Of a stretch of 64,000 nucleotides of DNA, positions 1-12,800 are shown one piece after another. Each line of letters begins with the position of its first letter. Positions within the stretch are counted from its first letter, which is position 1. The stretch comes from Labia minor (taxonomy: Eukaryota > Arthropoda > Insecta > Dermaptera > Spongiphoridae), in NCBI GenBank assembly GCA_963082975.1, contig OY720350.1, positions 46,516,734 through 46,580,733 of the forward strand, in the 5' to 3' direction. The notes beneath the pieces are model-generated. The model searched no databases, was not told where the DNA came from, and saw only the letters and a list, made by a program, of their open reading frames with translations. Position numbers and translations under genes: made by a program.

Positions 1-113
1 AAGAAAATGCATGATTCGTGGAGATATGTAAAAATCTCCACATGTGAAATTTGGTGTGAAAACAATACCTCCCTTACTATCGTCGGTCAGTAAAAATTAA
101 TATATAGGCAAAC
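1..113 (-). repeat. Family-B element, terminal fragment cut by window edge
   Basis: Reverse complement of the left end of the family-B repeats found complete at 53487-54110. It shows the CCGACnGACGATAGTAAGG start and the TTTCACACCAAATTTCACATG block. Only the first ~110 bp are inside the window. A mobile, Helentron/DINE-like origin is inferred from the complete copies. Confidence 0.85.
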
Positions 114-1084
114 CTCGTTTTACGGCGTCTCGTATCTTGTGTCAATTTGTATTAATGTCATAGTATAAAATAAAAAAAAATATTTCAAAAATATCAATTT
201 TTTAAACCGTGTTCTCATAAAATGTAATTTGAAGTTCTTTTGGATCAAATTAATATATTTTTTATATTTAGACAAATATAATAATTAGCATATGAAAAAT
301 TTTTAGATTTTGTAAGATAAAGTGAAATTTTTTTAGTTCTATGTATAAATTTAATACTTCTTTTTAGTTTTAAAATACAATCTTTCAATGAAATATATTT
401 ATATCTAATTTTGTTTTAAGTACTTTTTCTTGTTTAATAAACCGTTTGATTATTAGATTTTTCCAATATCATATATTATGTCGTTTTTTAACGTAGTAAG
501 CGATGAAACGCATCATATGAGGTTTACTTGTATAAATAATTATATGTTATTTACGAACCAGAATTTTATATTCTAAAATTATTATCATTGGAGCTCAGAA
601 TGTATTTATAGATTATGTTTATATAAAGTTTATATTTATTTACTATTATTTTTTATTATTTTATATTTTTTAGTAATTTTATTTATTTATTTATAATTTA
701 TAAAGGTTTTTTTAACATTTTCTAAATTAAATAAATTTTGGAATGAATTTACCAAAATTATTTGAATCTATTTATTTCACTTAATTTTTAATCATTTGAA
801 GATTATATTACCATTACATTATTAGTAAATAATATCCATATTTAAGGTAGAATAGGGTCTATCAAATATAAATAATTTGCATTACACTTGAAAAGTCAAG
901 TCCTTGAATATTCAATTAAAGTCAACTATTAAATGAATCACTAATTGAGAATCTTTTGGTATGAATATTTGATTACTTTGGTAATGTGATTCAAACACTC
1001 ATTTGACTAAAATACTCTTTAGAATCATCTAAATTCATTATCAGATATTAGATAAAAGAATTAAGGTTTCATTGAAAATAATTT
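114..1084. other. AT-rich DNA, no gene seen
   Basis: Very AT-rich sequence with short homopolymers and no ORF of useful length. I could not recognise an upstream SLC22 exon here, so the missing N-terminal exon of that gene probably lies outside the window. Confidence 0.5.
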
Positions 1085-1640
1085 GATTTGTTCTCAATTG
1101 AATAAAATACGTCTCCCAGAACCATAGACCATGCCTCACACCTATATAATTACTACAACCGGTAAAATAATTGTTTTATATATTTTAATTTTAATTCCCT
1201 TCAATATTGACGAGATAAGCCCCTTTACTGAGTGATAACAGACGTTACACAATTGCAACCTCGATTTAAATTCTTCTCGAATATTATTATTCTTTATGAT
1301 TACAGAACCTAAGTATTTAAATTTTTCTACATTTTCAAATTCTACGTTTTGTATGTTTAGACTTTGTTACTAAATAGTTTGTCTTATTACTATTAATACC
1401 AAACCTCATCGCTCTTTTTGATTAATTTTTCTATTCTAACTTTAATCGCAATTGCAGAATCTCCTATTATATCTAAATCGTCTGCGTAGCCTAATACTTT
1501 AATTTTATTGTTTAATTGGATTTGGTTTGATTTTCCGCAATTTGTCTAATAATATATTCTAATACTAAATTAAATAGTGCGTCTCATTGTTTTAACCTAT
1601 AAATAAATATGAAAAAAATGTAATCTTCAATTATAGGTGT
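1085..1640 (-). pseudogene. Non-LTR retrotransposon (RTE-like) reverse transcriptase fragment
   Basis: Read on the minus strand, the segment around 1470-1500 encodes a GYADDLDIIGDS-like motif, the YADD active-site box of LINE reverse transcriptases. It continues with KLIKKSDE- and TNYLVTKSK-like text, and near 1100-1150 with a YGxEAW-like motif. The same family recurs at 15.4-15.7, 17.8, 33.2 and 50.9-51.5 kb. Stops and frameshifts throughout show a dead copy truncated at both ends. The clade (RTE versus CR1-like) is inferred from the later GH-x-x-RM motif seen in the 51-kb copy. Confidence 0.6.
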
Positions 1641-1954
1641 GCTTATTAAAAGAAATGTTTTCCTACTCTCTAATGCATAAAATATTTTTGTAGAAAATAA
1701 TTTAGGGAAATGTTTTTTGTTTAAAATAAACTAATACTTACAAAAATGTTTAGTTAAAAGCAATAAATAATAGTTTTATTAATTTCAGTAAATTTCAGAA
1801 ATGAGGCATAATTTATGTCCACCCTCCCTTTTTATGCCCTTGTTATGAGATAAATTGGATATACAAAAAAAATTAATTATTAATTTTTTGTTATGTTGGT
1901 ACACATATGTTTCTCGTATGTTGACATTATCAGCAATTTTGGATTAGTAGTTTG

Positions 1955-2740
1955 TTTTTGAAAACTGATAAAGTTATTGATGTTTTTGTGTTTTTTCCGG
2001 TTTTACCTTAAAAAAATGGATCAAAGAATCTGTATTAAATTTTGCGTTAAAAATGGAATAAAATGCTCCAACGCACTTAAAATGTTGACAGTCGCATTCG
2101 GCAGGTCTACTTTGTCTCAAAAAAATGTTTATAAGTGGTACAAGCGATTTACAGAAGACCGTGAAGTTCGATCAAATGTGAAGGTTTTGCTCACTGTTTT
2201 CTTTGATTACAATTGCGTGATGCATCATGAGTTCTATCCAACATGTCGTACTGTTAATAAGGAATACTACAAGGAAGTTATGCAACGTTTGCGTGAAGTA
2301 ATACGGCTCAAACGATCGGAATTGTGAAAAAACAAATCATAGACTCTGCATCACGATAATGCACCAGCTCACACATCATCATTGCTTGTTCGTGATTTTT
2401 TGGTCAAAAACAACAACGTAATCATGCCTCAACCACCGTATTCACCAGACTTGGCTCGCTGTGACTTTTTCCTATTCCCAAAACTGAAAAGACCAATGAA
2501 AGGAAAGCGTTTTGACACAATTGATGAGATAAAGTCGGAATCGAAGAATGAGCTGAGGACCATACCGAAAAGCGCATTTCAGAAGTGCTTCAACGATTGG
2601 AAGAAGCGCTGGCATAAGTGCATTATTTCTGAGGGGAATTACTTTGTAGGGGACAAAATAAATATTGATGAATGAATAAATACTTTTCAAAATAATTCAT
2701 AATTCACCTTTTCTTTTGAACAAACCTCATATTTGTATGG
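1955..2740 (+). pseudogene. Mariner transposase, internally deleted and broken
   Basis: The first ORF (1977-2327) begins with a mariner helix-turn-helix part (MDQRICIKFCVKNG..., ...NVYKWYKRFTEDRE). It then jumps in frame to RSNVKVLLTVFFDYN, so roughly the middle of the protein, including the first catalytic Asp, is missing. After two in-frame stops the reading frame resumes (2330-2675) with HHDNAPAH and YSPDLARCDFF, which hold the second and third acidic residues of the mariner D,D34D catalytic triad, and the C-terminal HKCIISEGNYF. The right end near 2735 resembles a mariner terminal repeat (GAGGTTTGTTCAAAAG on the minus strand); no clear left terminal repeat was found. Non-functional relic. 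Confidence 0.85.
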
Positions 2741-2850
2741 AACAAAATTTAAAAGAATTATGATTTTCTAGAATTGACATATTATCAATCAAATAAAAAA
2801 AGTAGTGTTATTTGTTTATGGAGTGTTTTAGTGATGTAAATATATATATT

Positions 2851-3236
2851 CGAGGGCAGGTCAATAACTTTTTGAATTTCCCAACTCTTATATGAAATGG
2901 CAACACTGCTCCTCTAAGCAAGCAGCTATCAGCTGACTCCTGACGAAATTTGAACCAGCTGGGTCTTTTAGTTTTTGTTTGACATTCATTAATAGTAGAC
3001 TACCTCGTTATACGAGAAGAAAATGGAAAAAAGTGAATTTTAATGAAAATACATAAATTGGGATATGAATTGTTCCCTCATCCACCCTATTCCTTGAATT
3101 AGAAAAAAATTGGGGAAACTTTGGGCGAAGTGGATAGATATAGAGCTCAAAGGAGACTACGTTGAAAAATATAATAATTTTTTTATCCAAAAACCTGTTT
3201 CATTCAAAAAGTTACGGACTTATTGACCTGCCCTTG
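2851..3236 (+). mobile_element. Short mariner-derived element with terminal inverted repeats
   Basis: Both ends carry the same inverted sequence (GGGCAGGTCAATAA...CTTTTTGAAT), with an 8-nt deletion in the left copy, and the flanks are TA-rich as expected for TA target duplication. Inside, near 3125-3180, the + strand still encodes KWIDIELKGDYVEKYN, typical of mariner transposase C-termini, so this is an internally deleted copy rather than an unrelated MITE. The same terminal repeat occurs at 37.79 kb. Confidence 0.8.
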
Positions 3237-3279
3237 CATATATATATATATATAAATTATAGTATATAGTATATTTTTA

Positions 3280-3796
3280 CAATCTCGAAAGATATAGTAT
3301 TGCGATTAAACTAGTATGTATGTAACCAAGATTACGCAAAAACGGTTTGAGCTAGAATGATGAAATTTGGTACATGGGCATTATTCAAAATTCAAAGTTT
3401 TCTATCAACTTTTGAGAAATGTAGCTCAATCGGAAGAGGATCATTACCTACCACGTTTTGATTTTTTTTCTTCTAAAGTGACCGTAAAAATAAAAATATA
3501 TGTTTGATAATTTTTCCACATGATTAATAATTGTATAAAACTGCTATATATAGAATTTCAGCTTGATTGAATCGCTGAAAGTACCAGAATTAATTTTTTA
3601 ACACGACTGCAAATCTCACGCGCCAACACGTGACGTGGTGCCATCAACAAAGAGCCAAACATGCGCTGGTTCAATAAATATTATTAATTAATTTTAATTT
3701 ATAATTTAATTAATTTAATTTAAATTAAATTAATATATGTTATTTATTCCAATTCAAATTTGCGAGATAGTCGAGTGGAGACACTCCAGCTAATTT
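3280..3796 (+). repeat. Family-A repeat copy A1
   Basis: Shares long stretches with copies at 8.2, 22.7, 31.2, 35.7, 42.6, 45.4 and 63.9 kb: TAGTATTGCGAT, then AACGGTTTGAGCTAGAATG, and the end motif CGAGATAGTCGAGTGGAGAC. This copy lacks the segment before the microsatellite. Its right end lies about 20 bp upstream of the splice acceptor of the first visible SLC22 exon. Confidence 0.85.
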
Positions 3797-3816
3797 TTAT
3801 TTGTTTATATTTTCAG

Positions 3817-6800
3817 ATGACCTCATCACCACCGTTTTGGGGACATGGGGAAGTTGGCAGGCCCGCATTTGTCTCTGGATGTCTTTGTTGAAAATCCCAG
3901 TGGCTTATTTTCAACTGGAAATTATTTTACTAGAAGCTAATGTCCAATTCAAATGTACTGATGCTTCCAAAAGACCAATTCGATTTACCCATAAATTACC
4001 GGATCCATGTTTTTTGCCTATATATGATGAAAATTTTACGGAACCATGTCAAAGTTGGACCTTCGATGATTCCACTTTCAAACAAACCGTCGTCACTGAG
4101 GCAAGTCAATCATTTTATTAACAATTTTAATTTGTTTTATAGATATTGAATAAATCCTATTCACTATTTGGATTTTATTCATATAAATCATCATTCAAAC
4201 ATGGTTTCTATAATCAACTTTTATTTTATTTTAGTTATAATTTTAAATTATTTAGACTTTGTAAAATCTGGTTCAGTAAAATTATTATTTATATTTGCAT
4301 GTTTATATTAGTGGAAGAAGTTAGAATTTAATTTAGAAGATAATTGATATGATGGTAATTGTATTTATTAAAGCTTTTGTGGTTATTTTGATAATTATTA
4401 AGAGAATTTTTATTAAAAGACCACATTATTTGTATAAAATTATTTATTAAATTAAAATAATTGTACAACTCCGATTCTGATCAGTCCGCTTGAATCGGAG
4501 CAAGCGTACGGTTACTTGAAAACGACTGCAGAATAAGCAGTTGAAACGTTGTACAATTATTTTAATTTAATAAATAATTTTATACAAATAATGTGGTCTT
4601 TTAATAAAAATTCTCTTAATAATGATGGTAAATGTATATATTAATTAAGGTAACATGTCCATTAGATAAAACTTTACCAGTGGATTCCTTATTTAATTCC
4701 AAAGTAACTTTCCTTAAGCAACATTTGAGTCACTTAGAAGAAAAATTTAAAAAATAATTAATAAATTAATTTTCCTATATCCAAACCGAACCGAAAAAAA
4801 CCGAAAATTAGTGAATTAGTCACATTACTTAATGGCTGCACATTTCTGCTAATCAGTCAAAATTAAAAAAAATTTTTCTCGTAAACTACAAGAGATAGTT
4901 AAATGTGCCACTCAGAAGCCAAAGCGATTAACTCCACAAATAAACAAACTGAGAAAATGTTCACAGTTCACTGTTTGTATTAAATCCACTGATTAGCTGG
5001 TTATGAACGTCGAAATATGCAGCCATTAAGTAATGTGACTATTCACTTTTTTTCGGTTCGGTTTGGATATTCCTATATCCAAACTGGACAACAAAAATTA
5101 ATTTATTAATTATTTTTTTAATTTTCCTATATCCAAACCAAACTAAAAAAAAACCAGAATATTAGTGAAGCCATCTACCAGCCAAATGAATAAAACCTTA
5201 TAAATATGGTAGTTACATTTAATTTAACTGCAAATTTTAATAATTTTTATCTCGTAAACTAGAAGCGATCGTTAAATATTGCATAAGGAAAGTTTCTTTG
5301 GGATTAAAAAAGGAATCTACTGGTAAAGTTTTATCCAAATCCATGACACCTTAATTAATATATACAATTACCGATATCATTTCTCCTAATAATGAATCTA
5401 GGGAGAAGGGTAGAGAAATCAAGATCTCGTGAGAGGAGAAACCTTAAACCAGATCACAATCTGATTGATTTGGGTAATAATCAATAAGATAATTAATGAT
5501 AAGCTTGTGAATGTGAATATCCAAAATGCGCATAAAGTAAATACACTAATGAATTAGAAAGTATATATTTAAATATTTCATTCTTATTAAATAAATTTAA
5601 TTTTAGTTTTACAAATAAAATTATATATTTCACTCACCAATATAATTATCCATCCGAGACATGGAAAATATTCTTTGGAACTGAAATAATTATTTCACTG
5701 TATTTGATGTGATTATGATTTTATTTTTTATTTTATTAATATATAATGACTCAAATAAAAGTGACATCATACTCATCCGGATTCTATAATTATTAATATT
5801 ATATATTATATTAAAATATATTAAAAAAATTCCTATGCTATAAAGTGACAATAATTATATAGGTAGGTATTTCCAATATCATTTCTTGGAATTCTCTGGA
5901 CTTAAACCTTGATAATATGAAATTCATTTTAACATGTATTTAAATCCAAATGGGCATAGGAAAAAGATTGTAAATACAGCAATTAAAATAATGTCTATAG
6001 GTGCTAATATAAAAATTTGTATAGGTTTCTACTTTTATAACCTTGTTTTTAGTGTTTTTAAAACAATTTTGTATTCAAAGTTAAATTATACATAATTAAA
6101 TAATATAACAGATTTTGTATTGAGTAAAATTTGTGTCTTAAAAATTAATAAAAACCATTAAAAAAAATTTTTTTTTACTTAACTCCGGGAAAGATAAATA
6201 ATAAATTGTTATTTTTTTTTTACTTTAACATGTTGTATGACTTTCGTTTATGTTGGCTTCCACCTCATTCCTTTCAATCTTACCATCCCTTTATCTCAGA
6301 TATTAATTATTAACTTAAACTGGAAAGCTTTATTTTACTTAAACAGTTCCTGTGTTCTACATAGTTTCTATCTCACCAACTGACACCAACCACACTGCAT
6401 CATTTTATACTAAATACGAAATTTCAGATGAAGAGCGATGTTGACTTAACAAAAACTTTTTTATATCTTGAAAAAATAATGAATTTTACTTTCACTGTGT
6501 TTTATTAATTATATATATATTACTTCAAAAATTTAAAATAAATATTTTTTTTAAATTTTTGTAATATAAATATATTATACATTTCTAAATTAAATTAAAT
6601 TTGTAAAACTTTTTGGTCATATTAGTGATATTAAGTTTTTTTTTTTACCATCGATTAGAAGAGTGATTTTCCATTTATGTTTCTCTCCATTTTTATTTCT
6701 CTGGTTATCTCATGAGATGTCTGAAATAGCAAAGACGCCTATTCTTGTTCAACTCACTCTCTCCCCTTGGCTAAGCTTTTATCTTTTATATCTGACTGAC

Positions 6801-9800
6801 ATATTGGTAGACGAATATATCAAAGAATTCTTTCTTCATCAAAATCTCCATTTTTTTCACATTTCACACTCAAACAAACTGAAAAAGGACTCAATGTATT
6901 TCTTATACTCATTTGGTAAAGGATTTGTTTGTTATAATTCACTCTATAAAGAATTTTGAAAATAATTGAATATTATGGAATTTTTATTTTAACATCTTCC
7001 TAAATCAGACGTGGTTTAATATACATATATTTGATATTGACTTTGTATTAATATTATTATATTTTTTAGAATTATTAATTATCCCTTCTTTTCTTTTTGA
7101 TAAATTAATATATCATATATTCCAATGGGAAAAAATAACGATTTTAAAGGTGTATGTGTGTATGTATGTATATAAATACTATTCTTTTTCTTAATTTATT
7201 ATAAACTAAAAAAAAAAAAACATTATCATCTCTATATTTATCAATGTCCCAATTCAACAACAAATTACGAAAACATAGATATTAGTAACTTTCCAGAATA
7301 TTCCTTTGCTATATTATATAACATTAAAAAAAAATAAAAATAGAAATATATAATATATATCCTTGCATTAGAAATAATTACAAATAATCTATTCTGTATT
7401 AAATATTATTTATAATGTGAAGAAATGATATAATACCTAGAAATTAGTAATTATTCTTATTTAAACTTATTGGAATGTTAAACTACTTATCACTTGGGCA
7501 CTGATCTTAAATTATTTATTTCCGAAAATGTCTTGGCCATTTATTTAGTTTTTTTTTAATATTAGTAACAAGGGAGAAATTAGTTATTTTAGAAAAAATA
7601 TAATTCAATAATATTCAATTTATATAAATATTTTTTTTAAATATAACATAAGTAGAGTTTTCATAAACAGAATAAATGTTATTCACTACTTAATTAATAA
7701 CAAAAATAAATGTAAATAAAGTACGAGTATATTTTTCGTTAAAATGTTATAAAAGTAATGTTTTTTAGATTTACTTAACTTTAATTTTATTTGCTATTAG
7801 GTGAATTACATTTCAAAAATATTTAAAATTTAATCTGTTTTTATGTTATATTTTTTATTAACATTATATTGTACGCGAAAGTCAAATCAAGGGAATTTCC
7901 CAAAAACTTGTTTTCTTTAGTCATTGATTTCTTTACATAAGATAATAAAAAGGAGAGTCCTGTAGAAGAGTTATTAACGAATTTTAGGACAGGTTTAATT
8001 TTATAGAGAGGTATCTTCTTTCGAAAGAATATAATAACCAATATTTTTTGTTTCAAATATTCTGAAATAATACTTTGTATATTTTAATTCTTCAGCAATC
8101 TCAATCATTTTAATTGTTATTACTAACTACTTGTGTTACTTTAAATTTTGTATATTTGATAATAAGCACTTATTCGTTCGATTCCAAAACTTTATATATT
8201 ATGGGGCATACTATTTGAAAAAAATCTGGAGTGTCTCCACTCGACTATCTCGCAAATTTGAATTGGATTAAATAACATATATATTATATTTAAATTTTAA
8301 ATTATAAATTAAAATTAATATATAATATTTATAATAATATTTAGTTATTAAATTTTTTATTTTTAGTCTAAAATATATATTAATTGATTAAAAAGATGAG
8401 TCAAAAAATAAATAGGTAAGAAATTAGCTGGAGTGTCTCCTCTCGACTATCTCGCAATTTGAAGTGGATTAAATATTATATATTATATTTAAATTAAATT
8501 AAATTAATTAAATTATAAATTAAAATTAATAAATAATATTTATTAAACCAGCGCATGTTTGGCTTTTTGTTGATGACACCACGTCACGTGTTGGCGCGTG
8601 AGATTTGCAGTCGTGTTAAAAAATTAATTCTGGTACTTTCAGCGATTCAATCAAGCTGAAATTCTATATATAGCAGTTTTATACAATTATTAATCATGTG
8701 AAAAATTATCAAACATATATTTTTATTTTTACGGTCACATTAGAAGAAAAAAAATCAAAACGTGGTAGGTAATGATCCTCTTCCGATTGAGCTACATTTC
8801 TCAAAAGTTGATAGAAAACTTTGAATTTTGAATAATGCCCATGTACCAAATTTCATCATTCTAACTGAAACCGTTTTTGCGTAATCTTGGTTATATACAT
8901 ACACACACAGAGACATTTTTCTCAACCTTAGTGAAAATGATTCAGGAACCTTCAAAACGTATAAAAACATCAAAATCTCAACATCGAAAATTTTCGTGAT
9001 CGCAATACTATCTCTGGCGAGATAGTATAAATTATAAATTACTATTAATTTATCATACTTACTAGAAGAATGGACCTACTTTCAATAAAATAATTTAGTT
9101 ATTTCAAAAGAGTTTTAATACTATATTTATGACAATCTGTTAATGAAGAAACAATCCCTTCAACTAATTATATTAGTACCTTTTAATTAAATATTATATT
9201 TATGAATAAATTATAACTTTCATTAACTTATACAAAGAATCAAATTCAGTAGTAGTAAGATTCTCTTAGAAATAATATATTTATTTTAATTATCCTTTGT
9301 TTAAATTCATTTTGTTTGTTATAATTCAAAGGTAAATATATGCGTGTTTTTATATTAGAGAGAGAGAGAGACATATAAATTTTCGGTTTACGTTGTATAA
9401 GTGTATTTTTATCTTCATTTCTGTATTTATTTTATTTTTAGTGGAACCTTGTCTGTGAGAAAAGTCATTGGATGGATATCAATCAGGCTATTTTCATGGC
9501 TGGAATTCTTCTAGGAACGGCCACATTTGGAATCCTCTCCGACAGGTAATATATTTAATTATATAAACCATTAGAATAATATTATTAAATCGATTCAGGC
9601 AAAATCTGCCTAGGTATAATAATATATTTATTATATTATGTATCTATCGTTGAGATATTTGATTCTCAGCTCAAACATTTGTGGCATCGGTAACCACATT
9701 CTTTCTACACTTTTTTTAGCCTGGTCCATTCAATTCCCATCTTCTTCAAATTATCTTTAATCTAAATTTATATTGTGTGGCCACGGCATTCTTGACTTAC

Positions 9801-12800
9801 ACACCAATCCTTTCCCTAGTAGATTTTTTATAAACAATCTTCTTTCCTCACCCATTCGCGCCACTTGTTTCACATAAGGTTAATTACTTTCTCGATATTA
9901 CAATCCTAATTATATTTGGGGAATTAATTCTTTAATTCTACAAAAACAAAAAAGAAAAAGAAAATATGCAGAATTGAATATTTATTAATTAAATTTTGTT
10001 GTTTTATTTTATCTAGTATACCTATATATGACCAATCGAATTTTTAAAATTTATTTATAAAATATCTATTTAGATTTTTTATTTAATAATAGAATTGAAT
10101 AAAAATTATTCCAGAATGTAAAATATCGAATTTGATTAAGATCTGCTTAAAAGAAATTTACTAAATTATAATACACTCTCTCACTTATATCATAATAGAC
10201 ACACATTTGAAATCAGCGGTACATAAAATATACATTTTTCAAAATGCGATTATCAGAAGATAGGCTCTATTCTTCTCTTTACAATAACATAACTAAATTA
10301 AATTATCATATAATATTAGAATTAAAATTACTTATTAAATATTAAGATATATTATAAAATTATTTGTATAATGCTATTTGTATTTAATATGAATTTCGTT
10401 AGACAAATTAAAAGCAATTTTTTATCCATGATTTTGTTTTATATAAAATAAAAATTAAATTATTATGGTAACAGTGATAACAGTAACAGTAACAGTAAAT
10501 AGATGTATCATCAGTCCGCGATTTTTAATACAATTTTAATTAATATTATACTAAAAATGCCAAATGAATGTGTGGTGCCCCACACCACAAATAGATGGCG
10601 CCGCGCCAACTTGCGCCAACCCAGGTCGATAACAACAATGTCCGCCACAAATGATTATTATTATTTATTATATTTTATATTATCTTAATGAAAAATAATG
10701 ATGGAAAAAGTATTGACTGCTAATATGAGATATTTTTTATTGAAAAAAATAATTTTTTAGTTAATAAATAACACTTACGATATCGACTTCGTATATTTAA
10801 TAAGTCATTTTTAATTATTATTTTTTTTTTTAAATAATATTTAAAAATAATTCTTTTATTTTGACTGTATTTTTGTCAGGTTTGGTCGAAAAGTACCGCT
10901 GTTGGTGGCGATTATCCTGCAGGCAGTGGCCGCCCTGGCCTCTGCCCTCGTACCTTGGTTCTGGTTATTCACCGGTGTCCGATTCGTCCTGGCCATAGCT
11001 ACTGGCGGGACCCTCGTCATCTCGTTTGTTATGTGTGAGAAACAATTTATTTCTATTGTTTTAATCGAGAAAAACAAAGCGTGACATTTTATAATTCATT
11101 GAAAATGGTTTGAATGAATGTTGCAGTGACCGAATCGGTGGGTGACCGATGGCGACCCTTGATTGCAATCCTTTATCACATTCCATATATGTTTGGTATA
11201 ACTCTAATGGCGTTCATCGGGTATATGCTCCCAAATTGGCGTCATTTCCAGTTCGCCCTTGCCTGCATCTCTATCCTCTACATCTCTTACATTTGGTAAT
11301 AAAAATCTACTTTAACTAATGAATTATTTTATTAGTAAATAATGGCCATGTACTAAAATGGCCGTAACTTTTCTTTTATGGAATTCTATTTTGCAGCGAT
11401 GTTATATAAATGTCTTTGGTATTATATGCCCATAGAAATGATGAGGATTTTATTGATTATTCTAAAAAATCTATTCAAATTTAATATCTAGCAAATTCTT
11501 ATTAGAAATAGATGAAAGAAATTTGCCGCGCACTAAATAATATTTCAAAAAATTAAATAAGTTCAATCAATAATTATATGCATAGTGTGATTAATTATTT
11601 ACTCATTATATATATAATTTTATTAAAAGTCATGAATAAATATTTAAATGTAAATCAGAATATTATGTTTTTTAATCATTATTATTGATTCATCTAAAAA
11701 CGATTTAAACAAACAAGAAAAATTGATTATTTTTAAAACAAAATTTGAAGAATTTCTAGGATATAACCGTTGATGGATGATGGATGGACGTTAAAAGTTC
11801 TATTCCCCCATAGGACTATTGGAAAAGTGTTTTTTATTTTTTTTTCAAAGATAAATATTTTTTTTTTTCCTTATTTAAAACTTTTGAAATTTTTTTTTTT
11901 TGATTTATGATAATGCAAAAAAAGAATTTCAAAAATCAATACCATTCATTGGCGTCTAAAATTTGATAAATAACTGGAATATTATTTCAATTAAATTTTA
12001 TCATATTACTTTTTATTATAAGGCTTTTGCAAATTTAGAAATTTGCCACATTTTATGTAACTCTTAATTGAAGAACTTAAAATTATATCCTTAATAGAGA
12101 GAATGGATTACTAAAGTATGGTAATCTATACCACACTTTGAGACCATATAGGATTGCTTCTAAATTCTTTTTGTCATGTTTATAAATTTTTATTTGGGCT
12201 TTAGAGTATAATGAGGATTCTGAGCACACATAATTTTAAAGAGTAATGGTTAGATAATCCTTGATAATAATAATTATAAATACCTACGCGTAAACATCAA
12301 TTAAAACGGCTTATTAAATAGAATAGAATAATTAAGAAATAATCATCTTTGAAAGATTTGTTTAATAATATCTTAATTTATTTAATCTAAATATATATAA
12401 TTATGGTCACACTCGTAAAATACCTTCCGATTATAATAATAATACTGGTATATTTATCTATAGGCCATATATGTGTATGTAGTATATTTGCTAAATATTA
12501 TTAATTGATATTCATTTCATAGGTTAATCCCGGAATCACCCCGTTGGCTAACAACTACAAACCAGAAGGACAAAGCATTGAATGTTTTAAAAGATGCTGT
12601 GAAATTAAATCAAATAAATTTGAATGATAATGATTTAGAGAAGATTGTCGAGAATCAATGTGCACTTGGAGCTGAAAAAGGTTGTAGAAGACCCTTGGCT
12701 GTCTTTTCCAAACCACTTCGTTTAAGAATGTTTATTTTACTGCTTAATTGGTTCGTCTCTGGACTTACCTATTTTGGATTTTCCCAAGCAATGGGGAAAA

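Noticed and set aside
4470-4547. Foldback core as a hammerhead ribozyme (CTGAT... and TTGAAAC)
   Set aside because: The invariant CTGANGA core is not present (CTGATCA), and the stems do not fit the hammerhead layout.
6663-6959. 98-codon ORF in SLC22 intron 1
   Set aside because: Composition typical of AT-rich non-coding frames; no recognisable domain or splice partner.
8755-8973. 72-codon minus ORF, and similar ORFs at 35966-36148 and 45761-45967
   Set aside because: All lie inside family-A repeat copies and follow their sequence.
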